A DNA stretch of 64,000 bases from Asaia sp037151935 (lineage in GTDB: Bacteria; Pseudomonadota; Alphaproteobacteria; Acetobacterales; Acetobacteraceae), in assembly GCF_051628905.1 (NCBI RefSeq), contig NZ_CP157575.1, positions 2,604,001-2,668,000 on the forward strand, in the 5' to 3' direction. Both the position numbers and the translations under genes were made by a program. Shown piece after piece: positions 41,753 through 48,996 of this stretch; position 1 is the stretch's first letter, and each line of letters begins with the position of its first letter. Under the pieces are notes generated by a model. It was given only the letters and a program-made list of their open reading frames with translations. It had not been told where the DNA came from and did not search any database.

Positions 41753-43157
41753 GATCGCCGCGATCGAAGCGATCGCCGTTTATCCGGACACCGCAGGCGG
41801 CGATGAATTGCGCGCTAGGGCCGAAGACGTGTTGTCTGCTGCGCAGCTTTTCGGATCAGCAACCGCAGCGCAGGACTGGCAAGCGTTCGCGTTCTCACTC
41901 AAAATCTTGGGTCTTCTCGCTGACTGGAGTGAGGCGGTACATAACGCAGCGGTTGATGCTGATCGGTTCCTTCGTGCGGGTCGGCTTCAATATCGCACCT
42001 TCGCCGCCGATGCTAATCACTCGGCCTATGAATTGGCGCTCGTCGCTGCGCTTGCCCCGATCAATGACGATCTCGACGTCTCTTCGGTGCCGGCGCTACG
42101 TAGCGCGGTTGCACAACGGGAAATGCCCGTCGCCATCTTTGGCAGCAAGAAGCGCAATTTCGAACCGCTCACGGCCGACGGGGTGTCTGTCAAGTCTGAA
42201 GAGATCGCCGTTGCTTTTCTAGAGTTCATGATCGACGGAAAGCCCGCAGATACAGTGCATAATCTGAGCACGGGACAGGTTCATGATCTAGATCTGACCA
42301 TTCGGGTGTCGAGGTGGCCCGAATACGCCGAACGGCTCGTGATAGAACCCATGTCAATCGAGCCTCCCAGCACTTGGGATTTTCCCTCTTTTGAGTTCTT
42401 GAAGCCTCATGGTCCACTGCCCTACGTGTTTCAACGTCAGGGCCGGATGGCTTTGCACGCCTCGCAGGGGTTTAATGCGAGGCCACTTGAATTCCGTTAT
42501 TCAGCTGAGTTTCAGCCGCAACCGAAGTACGACGAAGCGATCGTGCTTGCTGGCCAGCGAACGCTCCGTCTCGATGGCACTGACACATCGCGACACCCGC
42601 TGACCGGTTATAGCGAGTTGGATATGAAAATCATCCAGTTGCGTGAGAAGCTGCGCCTTGAGCCACTAATTTCGGAAGCCCATGTTCGCGACCTGCTGAC
42701 GTTGCTTACCCCGGTGGCGAACCTCATGGGCCAGTCAGTGCAGGACAAGCGCTATCCAAAGCAGATCGACGAGGCCATGTTCCAAGCTGATTTTCAGTCC
42801 TTTCTGCGCTCCAATACCGTCATTGGCAGTGAGCTTGAGGTTCAAGGTGAGATTGCGGGCGGCAAAGTTGACCTCAGCTTTCGAGGGATTAAGATCGAGC
42901 TCAAATCAGAGCGCTCAAAGAGACTTCTCCCTGACGATTGCAAGAAATTCGCAGAGCAGGCAGCAAGTTACGCAGTTGGAGCAGGCAATCGGATAGCGCT
43001 TCTGTGTGTGTTGGACTGCAGCCCAAAGACGACTCCCCCCTTTCCGGTAGCGGATGGACTAACAATCATTACTATCGAATCCGGAACTAGCCCCGTATAT
43101 GTCGTGAGTTGCTTGTTTCAGGGGGGGCTTGCCCGTCCAAGCGATCTGTCGCGATGA
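41718..43157 (+). CDS. protein with C-terminal RecB-like PD-(D/E)XK nuclease domain (cargo gene 2, unknown)
   Basis: 479 residues from the GTG at 41718, with GGGAGG 6 bases upstream; an ATG at 41712 is too close to that site. The N-terminal about 340 residues match nothing I know. Near the C-terminus GGKVDLSFRGIKIELKSE holds Asp385, Glu394 and Lys396 in the D-x(8)-E-x-K layout of PD-(D/E)XK nucleases. FAEQAASYAVG then supplies Gln414-xxx-Tyr418, the QxxxY motif of the RecB/Cas4 branch. This suggests a DNA-cutting or nicking enzyme working with the upstream repeat protein. Its location in a mobilizable island points to defence or competition between elements, which is inference. Confidence 0.72.
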   Translation: MNVVLAQAYPSRIAAIEAIAVYPDTAGGDELRARAEDVLSAAQLFGSATAAQDWQAFAFSLKILGLLADWSEAVHNAAVDADRFLRAGRLQYRTFAADANHSAYELALVAALAPINDDLDVSSVPALRSAVAQREMPVAIFGSKKRNFEPLTADGVSVKSEEIAVAFLEFMIDGKPADTVHNLSTGQVHDLDLTIRVSRWPEYAERLVIEPMSIEPPSTWDFPSFEFLKPHGPLPYVFQRQGRMALHASQGFNARPLEFRYSAEFQPQPKYDEAIVLAGQRTLRLDGTDTSRHPLTGYSELDMKIIQLREKLRLEPLISEAHVRDLLTLLTPVANLMGQSVQDKRYPKQIDEAMFQADFQSFLRSNTVIGSELEVQGEIAGGKVDLSFRGIKIELKSERSKRLLPDDCKKFAEQAASYAVGAGNRIALLCVLDCSPKTTPPFPVADGLTIITIESGTSPVYVVSCLFQGGLARPSDLSR

Positions 43158-43291
43158 GCCCGCAGGCCTAAAAGACAGAGAAGTTTTTTGATGGCAAATA
43201 TCAGTATTTGAGCTTCTAAACAGACATTCTGCTTACCCCCCGTAGGTGTCCCTTCGGATAAAAGTGTTCGATAAGCCATTAAGATGCCTCT
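43158..43291. other. junction between cargo and mobilization module
   Basis: 134 bp with no gene. It is AT-richer than its surroundings in the first 60 bases (AAGTTTTTTGATGGCAAAT region), with no clear terminator hairpin. Confidence 0.3.
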
Positions 43292-44581
43292 CTAACAGCC
43301 CCGCTGCATGTCTTTGCGCGACTGATGATGCTTTGGGAAACTAGGCCATAGGCTCCTCGGAGTTGACGTTTTCTGGGGCCGTCGTGGGCTGTTTGACGAT
43401 AGACGTGCCCAGTCTACGGCATTGATCATGTGGCGCACTCGACTGCGCATGGTGTCCCAACCCTGACGTAGAAGAGCGACCAGGTGGAGCTCATGTTCAT
43501 GCAAGGCTTGGGGGGAGTAACGCCATGGGGTGGATTTTAAGGCATCAGCCACCCGCACATCATCCCCGTGAGGAATAACGAGGCGCCCATCAGCGTGTGT
43601 CTCATCCAAGGCTGGGGAGAGAGCGGCATTGTTGGCTTCACTTGGGACTGGGACAGTTGGGTCTGTGCACTGTCCAGGAGGTCCTCTGCCTGCCCCAGAA
43701 GGTGCTGGCATTGTGCCGTAATGCGCTCCATTGCCGTGAGGCGTTCTTGTAGGCGGAGTGCTGCTCGTTCGGTTCGCTGTCGGGCATGGTCCACGCTCTC
43801 TTGAAGGCGCAGGAAAAACTCGGTTGTGTCGTCGCTCATATCCCTGTTCCTCCAATTGGCTTGCGAGCGCATTGATGCGCCGCACGATGGTGTTTGTTTC
43901 GCTACGGGTGCGGCCCTCATCGATTTGGGGCCAGTCTATGGTTTGTCCGTTTTTTCTGGTTTTGGTCTGGCTGACAGGACGCTTGCCTTGCGCCTGCATG
44001 ATCCGGGCGGCTGGCCCTTCATGGAGCGTGGGGAGGAGATGGCCTTTCCCCCGATCTTCAAGAGAACGGTGATCAATCGGTGGCCCAGTTCCGGCCATGA
44101 TGCGGTTATGCGTTTCGGCCCATTCTTCGCGTACCCGTTCCAGCGCCCCTTTTCGGGACAGTCCGATGACCTTGCTGGGCCGTCCTTTTCCTCCGGTGCG
44201 GGGTTTGTTCTGTTCCAGCGCGATCAGATGGACATGGGGATTGCCTGGTCGGTCGTAATGGATGGCTGCGATCCAAGGGGCAGTGCCATGTGTGACTTTT
44301 TCTGCAAAGTCGCGGACGAGATACTGGTGAAGCTCCGGCGTTCCTTCGCGAGGAAGAGCGATAATGAAGCATTCGGCAATTCGGCCGTTTTGGCCAGCCA
44401 TCGTTTCATGACGTTCGGCTAGGGTACGAAGGTTGGTCGTGTCATAGGCCGACAGGCCATGACGTGCTCCAAGCAGGATAAGGTCCTGGCGGTTACAACA
44501 GATATACTGCAATCGTGCGGCTGTTTTGCCAATCCCGTCGGTGGCGGCGATGCTGCTATGTTGTAAGGAATACAGGGCCAT
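43292..44581 (-). CDS. mobA: MobA/MobL-family relaxase (MOBQ type)
   Basis: 429 residues. The N-terminal relaxase domain has catalytic-type Tyr26 (AARLQYICC) and the three-His metal site His108, His116, His118 in IHYDRPGNPHVHLIALE. ERVREEWAETHNR and DHRSLEDRG resemble RSF1010 MobA. It should nick oriT, which lies 32 bases upstream, and pilot the strand into a recipient. The C-terminal 200 residues are Pro/Arg/Thr-rich and poorly ordered, because that DNA also encodes the nested mobB-like gene in another frame. There is no primase domain, unlike RSF1010 MobA-RepB. Confidence 0.9.
   Translation of the reverse strand: MALYSLQHSSIAATDGIGKTAARLQYICCNRQDLILLGARHGLSAYDTTNLRTLAERHETMAGQNGRIAECFIIALPREGTPELHQYLVRDFAEKVTHGTAPWIAAIHYDRPGNPHVHLIALEQNKPRTGGKGRPSKVIGLSRKGALERVREEWAETHNRIMAGTGPPIDHRSLEDRGKGHLLPTLHEGPAARIMQAQGKRPVSQTKTRKNGQTIDWPQIDEGRTRSETNTIVRRINALASQLEEQGYERRHNRVFPAPSRERGPCPTANRTSSTPPTRTPHGNGAHYGTMPAPSGAGRGPPGQCTDPTVPVPSEANNAALSPALDETHADGRLVIPHGDDVRVADALKSTPWRYSPQALHEHELHLVALLRQGWDTMRSRVRHMINAVDWARLSSNSPRRPQKTSTPRSLWPSFPKHHQSRKDMQRGC
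43537..43839 (-). CDS. MobB-like membrane protein nested in mobA (different frame)
   Basis: 100 residues read in the +1 frame within the second half of mobA. The ATG at 43839 has GGAGG 9 bases upstream, one of the better ribosome sites in the island. The protein starts MSDDTTEFFLRLQE, has a coiled coil (residues 8-65) and ends in a single membrane segment (82-99, TLMGASLFLTGMMCGWLM). RSF1010/R1162 mobB is likewise nested inside mobA out of frame and encodes a membrane protein that helps transfer. Same layout here; sequence homology is not shown. Confidence 0.65.
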   Translation of the reverse strand: MSDDTTEFFLRLQESVDHARQRTERAALRLQERLTAMERITAQCQHLLGQAEDLLDSAQTQLSQSQVKPTMPLSPQPWMRHTLMGASLFLTGMMCGWLMP

Positions 44582-44612
44582 GGCTCATGCTTTCGGCCCG
44601 TTGGGTCCGTAC

Positions 44613-44649
44613 GCGAAAATCGTAGATTTTCGCTGAAGTGCGCCCTCCC
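44613..44649 (+). other. oriT: oriT with nic region (MOBQ/RSF1010-like)
   Basis: A perfect 9-bp inverted repeat GCGAAAATC-GTA-GATTTTCGC (44613-44633) is followed at once by TGAAGTGCGCCCTCCC. R1162/RSF1010 oriT has the same build: an inverted repeat directly before TAAATGCGCCCT(CCC). By analogy the nick should fall at G44640/C44641. It lies just upstream of the relaxase gene. Confidence 0.8.
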
Positions 44650-44670
44650 ATTTTTCTACCTCGTGTTCCA

Positions 44671-44964
44671 TTACGGCCTCGGCAGGGAGGGGAGAGAGGA
44701 TGTGTCTTTTGGAGGCTTGGTGCTGCCTGACGGGCCCTTCAAAAGGTCATACAAGGCTTTGACTCGGTGCAGGTCACAGGCGAATTCCTTTACGGGAAGA
44801 TCCATCTGCCGCAGGACTTTGCGAAGAGCGGCGTTCTGGGCTTTTTCGCCTGGGAAGCCCGCCTGGTAGAAGGCTGCGAGATCGACAATGTCGCCTGGTG
44901 TGAGCGTGCTGGCATTTCCCAGGCGTTGGTTGAGTGTGATAAAACGATGCGCTTGAACAAGCAT
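44671..44964 (-). CDS. 97-residue hypothetical protein upstream of oriT
   Basis: The ATG at 44964 has AGGA 9 bases upstream. The protein is helical: ITLNQRLGNASTLTPGDIVDLA, then NAALRKVLRQMDLPVKEFA, then a Pro/Ser/Lys-rich tail. It lies on the same strand as mobA, with oriT between. By position it may be a mobilization accessory (MobC-like relaxosome protein), but no ribbon-helix-helix was recognised and mobC in RSF1010 runs the opposite way. Unassigned. Confidence 0.55.
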   Translation of the reverse strand: MLVQAHRFITLNQRLGNASTLTPGDIVDLAAFYQAGFPGEKAQNAALRKVLRQMDLPVKEFACDLHRVKALYDLLKGPSGSTKPPKDTSSLPSLPRP

Positions 44965-45051
44965 AGGGGAGGATCCTTCTGACAGTGGATCTTCCTGACC
45001 TAGGTCCCGATAAACGCAACCGAAGTAAAATCATCAAACAATACGATTATT

Positions 45052-45075
45052 TTGCACGGCCTGTGGGCCGTGCAA
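45052..45075. repeat. perfect 10-bp hairpin near the right end of the island
   Basis: TTGCACGGCC, TGTG, GGCCGTGCAA. It lies 50 bases inside the right attP arm and upstream of the 97-aa ORF. It could be an accessory site for the recombinase or a terminator isolating the island. Confidence 0.55.
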
Positions 45076-45124
45076 TGTGCGTTGCAAGGCGACCGTTAGG
45101 CAATCAACCGTGGGGAGAGGGGAT

Positions 45125-45160
45125 AAGTTCGCCAAAGTTGGTATCCTGCCCCCGCAACCA
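45125..45160. repeat. attR: right attP arm plus 18-bp tRNA-end repeat
   Basis: AAGTTCGCCAAAGTTGG at 45125-45141 is the imperfect inverted partner (15 of 17) of 32352-32368. One base later the 18-bp repeat ATCCTGCCCCCGCAACCA (45143-45160) repeats the end of tRNA-fMet. Chromosome resumes at 45161. Confidence 0.85.
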
Positions 45161-45775
45161 TATCCAAAAAATTCCCATTCAACGTCTCAGCTACAAAGCG
45201 CGAGGCGTTCTTTGCGTCTAAAAAACCCCACCATACAATCCTCATGCGACTAGATCGGGCTCGGACCCTGTCGCGACAGAGAGAAGAAAGCCATACGCCC
45301 GGAATGGCTCAAACAGCTCGTCGATCAAAGGTCGATCAAAGTCAGAACACGCATCCTCAGTCTGCTAACGTGAACCAACTCAGGCTGGTAAGGCTTAGCC
45401 TCTGAAACCGCTGGCACGACCATATGACGCCAGACAAGACACTCAGTACGCAAAACAACAGAACCGGCAGAAGGCTGCGATAGCCACTGATCGCTATCAT
45501 TCGGGCGTTTACATGGGCGCCAATAGCGCGGGTTTCATCGCACATCAGGTCGACATCACGACTCTGGTAGAAGCAATACATGTCATTGCATACGTCTCGG
45601 AAAATATGTGCGGGTTGCCCGTAAGACACTTAAAAATATGACATTTCTCAGTCGTGCGCACTCCTGAATTTCTTTTTCTGACGCGTTTGTCCGGTAGACT
45701 GACCACGCATACAACCATAAGTGGCCCCGTTTCAGACGGAGAGATGCGTGCATGGGCAGGAACTGGGAGACTGTA
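45161..45775. other. chromosomal flank right of the island, no supported gene
   Basis: 615 bp. It begins with what was the downstream flank of tRNA-fMet, with a terminator-like hairpin AACGTCTC...GAGGCGTT at 45181-45209 followed by CTTTG. A 90-codon minus-strand frame (45357-45629) with one hydrophobic stretch is present but has no good start and is not recognised. The promoter of the transhydrogenase gene must lie in the last part. Confidence 0.5.
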
Positions 45776-47194
45776 ATGTCGAACGAATATGATTTCGATC
45801 TGGTCGTTATAGGCAGCGGCCCTGCGGGACGACGCGCCGCTGTGCAGGCCGCCAAATTTGGGCGCTCTGTGCTGGTCGTTGAGCAAAAGGCCCGCGTCGG
45901 GGGTGTCTCCGTTCACAAAGGCACTATCCCGTCGAAAACATTGCGTGAAACCGTGCTCAATCTGACTGGATGGCGTGAGCGCGGGTTCTATGGAGAGTCC
46001 TATCGCGCCAGATCGGAGATCACTGCGAGTGATCTTCGTATGCGGCTCTCAAAAACGCTCGAATTTGAGGTCGATGTTCTCGAGCACCAGTTCGTTCGAA
46101 ACACCGTTCGCGTTCAGCACGGCCAGGCTCGCTTCCTCGATACGCACCGGATCGAGATTCTGGGAGAGGAAGGTGCTGCCACGATCGTTTCGGCTGAGAA
46201 AATACTGATTGCAGTCGGTACGACACCCCATCGTCCAGACCATGTGCCTTTCGATGACAGCATCATATTCGATAGCGATGCTATTGTGCATCTGGATAGC
46301 TTGCCGCGTTCCCTGATCGTTGTGGGAGCAGGTGTCATTGGCATGGAATATGCCACGATATTCAGTGCCCTGGATATTCGGGTCACCATTATCGATGCTC
46401 GTGAAGACGTTCTCGAATTTGTCGATCGTGAGTTGATCGCTGAATTGATGCATCAACTCCGAGAGCGTGGCGTCAGTTTCAGACTGGGAATGAGGCTTGA
46501 GGCAATCCAGATGGAAGCCGGTCAACCAGTCGCTATCCTTGAAGGCGGTCGCCGTGTGCGAGGCGATATGCTTCTTTATACAGGAGGGCGGTCAGGGTCG
46601 ACCGGAGCGCTCAATCTGGAGGCTTGCGGGCTCGAGGCGGATTCACGCGGGCGTCTTTCAGTCAATCCGAAGACCTTCCAGACGAGTGTTCCGCATATCT
46701 ATGCGGCGGGCGATGTGATCGGTTTTCCCTCACTGGCATCTACTTCGATGGAGCAGGGGCGGCTTGCGGCCTGTCACGCCTTTGCTTTTGAAATAACGCA
46801 TACACCCCAGTATTTTCCCTATGGGATCTACTCTGTGCCCGAAATATCGACCGTGGGCATGAGCGAGGAAGAGGTGAGAAAATCCGGGCTGGCTTATGAA
46901 TGTGGCATTGCCAGACTTCGTGAGACATCGCGTGGCAATATCATGGGATTACGCGGCGGGATGCTCAAGATGATTATCTCTCTTGAGGATCGTAAGCTTC
47001 TGGGCGTGCATATCATTGGGGAGGGGGCGACTGAGCTCATCCATATCGGGCAGGCAGTGCTCAATCTGGGGGGAACAGTCGACTACTTTATCGATGCGAC
47101 ATTCAATTATCCCACGCTCGCGGAAGCCTACAAGATTGCGGCTCTCGATGCGTGGAACCGGATCACGCCGCGGCAGGAGAACGACATATCCTGA
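45776..47194 (+). CDS. sthA: soluble pyridine nucleotide transhydrogenase
   Basis: 472 residues from the ATG at 45776, which has GGGAG 6 bases upstream; the in-frame ATG at 45752 does not. The FAD site VVIGSGPAGRRAAVQAAKFG and the loop VGGVSVHKGTIPSKTLRE mark SthA: it has the GTIPSK signature, but the redox-active Cys pair of lipoamide dehydrogenase is absent. The second dinucleotide site is VVGAGVIGMEYATIF, with YAAGDVIGFPSLASTSMEQGR near the end. The enzyme exchanges hydride between NADPH and NAD+. It is the first gene beyond the island. Confidence 0.92.
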   Translation: MSNEYDFDLVVIGSGPAGRRAAVQAAKFGRSVLVVEQKARVGGVSVHKGTIPSKTLRETVLNLTGWRERGFYGESYRARSEITASDLRMRLSKTLEFEVDVLEHQFVRNTVRVQHGQARFLDTHRIEILGEEGAATIVSAEKILIAVGTTPHRPDHVPFDDSIIFDSDAIVHLDSLPRSLIVVGAGVIGMEYATIFSALDIRVTIIDAREDVLEFVDRELIAELMHQLRERGVSFRLGMRLEAIQMEAGQPVAILEGGRRVRGDMLLYTGGRSGSTGALNLEACGLEADSRGRLSVNPKTFQTSVPHIYAAGDVIGFPSLASTSMEQGRLAACHAFAFEITHTPQYFPYGIYSVPEISTVGMSEEEVRKSGLAYECGIARLRETSRGNIMGLRGGMLKMIISLEDRKLLGVHIIGEGATELIHIGQAVLNLGGTVDYFIDATFNYPTLAEAYKIAALDAWNRITPRQENDIS

Positions 47195-47220
47195 ATGACG
47201 GCGCAAATCTCGTGATTTTA

Positions 47221-47251
47221 CCTACCTTTGCGTCTTTGCAGTGAAGGTAGG
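47221..47251. terminator. hairpin between convergent sthA and DUF421 genes
   Basis: CCTACCTT (47221-47228) pairs with AAGGTAGG (47244-47251), centred between the two stop codons. Confidence 0.5.
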
Positions 47252-47283
47252 GAGCCCGATCATCGGTGTGAGAATAAGGCAGG

Positions 47284-47958
47284 TCAAGCTGGCAAGGTAC
47301 TTCCATGCACCTGACCGTCATTAGTGACGACAAGCAAGTGATCGCCGACCCATTCCGCCAGAAAGATATTTTCCAGATTGTGCAGCTTCATTGAAGCCAG
47401 CTCGGCTTTGAGCCAGGTCTCGTCACGTTCGAGAATCTCGAGTTCCGCTTCCAGAACCTCACCATGATGGACCAGAAAGCGTGACGGCTTTTTGGCTTCT
47501 TCCTTCATGATGACGCTGACATGGCCTGTCGTCTCGATCTGGGCGAAATCGATATTGTCGAAGCTGAAAATGTTCTGCATACGCAGGGCCGTTGCGATGT
47601 CCTTCATGTCGATACGGCTCGCGTTCTCCTTGAAATTCTCGATCAGAAAACGCCCGTCACGAATGATGGTGATGGGCTCGCCGATGGTACGCTTGCGCAG
47701 GCCGGGTATTTTGCGTGAGAGCGCATTGAACAGCGCCATCAGAGCAATGCAGAGGATCAGCAGGGCGATGTAATGCAGAATGGGCAGCTTGTCGTTGTAG
47801 AGAATGCCGCCCACCACACCGCCCAGAATGAAATTCCCGACCAGATCGACCGAGGTCATCATCGCAATCTGGTTGCGACCGGTGACATTCAGATAGGAAA
47901 TGATCAGGGCAAACCCGATGACGAGTTTCAGAATGACCCAGAGATAGAGGGTGATCAC
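47284..47958 (-). CDS. DUF421 (YetF/YcaP family) membrane protein
   Basis: 224 residues from a GTG with AAGGA about 9 bases upstream. Three N-terminal membrane helices are followed by the DUF421 soluble domain, with GRNQIAMMTSVDLVGNFILG (the family's G-K/R-x-x-x-x-x-x-T-x-x-D-x motif). Then come PITIIRDGRFLIENFKEN and MKDIATALRMQNIFSFDNIDFAQIETTGHVSV, each quoted here only in part. Function is unknown; some members affect envelope stress. Confidence 0.85.
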   Translation of the reverse strand: MITLYLWVILKLVIGFALIISYLNVTGRNQIAMMTSVDLVGNFILGGVVGGILYNDKLPILHYIALLILCIALMALFNALSRKIPGLRKRTIGEPITIIRDGRFLIENFKENASRIDMKDIATALRMQNIFSFDNIDFAQIETTGHVSVIMKEEAKKPSRFLVHHGEVLEAELEILERDETWLKAELASMKLHNLENIFLAEWVGDHLLVVTNDGQVHGSTLPA

Positions 47959-48169
47959 GCGAATCCGGTCCTTTTTGCTAACGTGATAGCGACTGAACAG
48001 TCTTTGCCAAAACAGGTTTTTGCTACCCCGTTACATTAAAAAAACGGGATCGAAGGGACTTCGTTCCTTTGTGGGTATCAGGGCAAAGCCCTGTTTTCAA
48101 AAAATAACCCCTCCCTCGCACCCTCTCTCTGTGTGCTCATTCTCTTCAAGTCCGAAACACAAGACGGTT

Positions 48170-48184
48170 GTTCCTGTTTTGTTC
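48170..48184 (+). promoter_or_regulatory. LexA (SOS) box upstream of imuA
   Basis: GTTC, 7 bases (CTGTTTT), GTTC: the exact alphaproteobacterial LexA operator GTTC-N7-GTTC. It lies 36 bases before the imuA start, so the cassette should be DNA-damage inducible. Confidence 0.85.
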
Positions 48185-48219
48185 GTATGATACGGCCCGA
48201 ATTTAAGGGAGGGCTCATC

Positions 48220-48996
48220 ATGAAAGACAGACCGGGCATGGCCATGCTGCGCGACAGCGTGGCGCGCATAGAGCAACGTTATCAGAAGAACTGCGCCACG
48301 CTCTATTTCAAGACGGGGCTGGCTGATGTCGATGAGGCGCTCAAAGGGGGGCTGCGCCGGGGTGTCGTGCATGAATTTCTGGGTGAAGGGTATGACCGTC
48401 GGCTCTGTGCCCGGCCTACGCGGTTTATCGCGCAGATTCTGGCGTGTGCGACGGGACCGGTCATCTGGGTCATGCCACAGGGGGCGGGGCTGGTTCTGGC
48501 GGGTTTGCGTCAGGCAGGATTGTCTGCTGAGCGGCTGCTCTGCATCGAGGCCGAACCGTCGCGTCTTGCAGGAACAATCGAGGATGTATTGCGCAGCAAA
48601 GGGGTGACGGCGGTTGTGGCCGATCTGGCCGAGCCCCTCTCTCTCACCGCCTCACGTCGCCTGAGTCTGGCAGCCGAAGCGACGGGGGCAACGGGGTTCT
48701 TGCTGCATCGTCACGAGCATTTCGTACCGCCGAGCGCCTGCTGGACGCGCTGGCGCATTGGCGCGGCGCCTTCTGATCCGCTTTGCATCGGGCGTCGTAC
48801 CCTTTTGTCCTTTCCCGAGACTGTCTCGCTTGTTTTGCTGCGTTGCCGGGGGGGAGACTCCCTTTCCTGGAGGATCGGAACGGATCATGTCTCGCCGTCT
48901 TCTCTCCCTCTGGCTGCCGCATTGGCGCACGGCACTCTGGCAAAAGAGACATCCGCATGGCGATCCGGCCGTGCCGTTGGTGCTGTACGAGCGTGA
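48220..48996 (+). CDS. imuA: ImuA, RecA-like accessory protein of translesion synthesis
   Basis: 258 residues from the ATG at 48220, with GGGAGGG 6 bases upstream. FKTGLADVDEALKGGLRRGVVHEFLG is the N-terminal RecA-fold phrase of ImuA, and VIWVMPQGAGLVLAGLRQAGL follows. ImuA has a degenerate RecA core and works with ImuB and DnaE2 in SOS mutagenesis. It overlaps imuB by 110 bp and is under the LexA box. The C-terminal part SWRIGTDHVSPSSLPLAAALA is variable among homologs. Confidence 0.88.
   Translation: MKDRPGMAMLRDSVARIEQRYQKNCATLYFKTGLADVDEALKGGLRRGVVHEFLGEGYDRRLCARPTRFIAQILACATGPVIWVMPQGAGLVLAGLRQAGLSAERLLCIEAEPSRLAGTIEDVLRSKGVTAVVADLAEPLSLTASRRLSLAAEATGATGFLLHRHEHFVPPSACWTRWRIGAAPSDPLCIGRRTLLSFPETVSLVLLRCRGGDSLSWRIGTDHVSPSSLPLAAALAHGTLAKETSAWRSGRAVGAVRA

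Noticed and set aside
43568..44422. Plus-strand frames opposite mobA
   Set aside because: Antisense of the relaxase, lacking start sites; only the minus-strand nested frame with GGAGG was kept.
45357..45629. 90-codon minus frame with one hydrophobic stretch
   Set aside because: Weak start, no family, next to the attR junction; kept only as a note in the intergenic entry.
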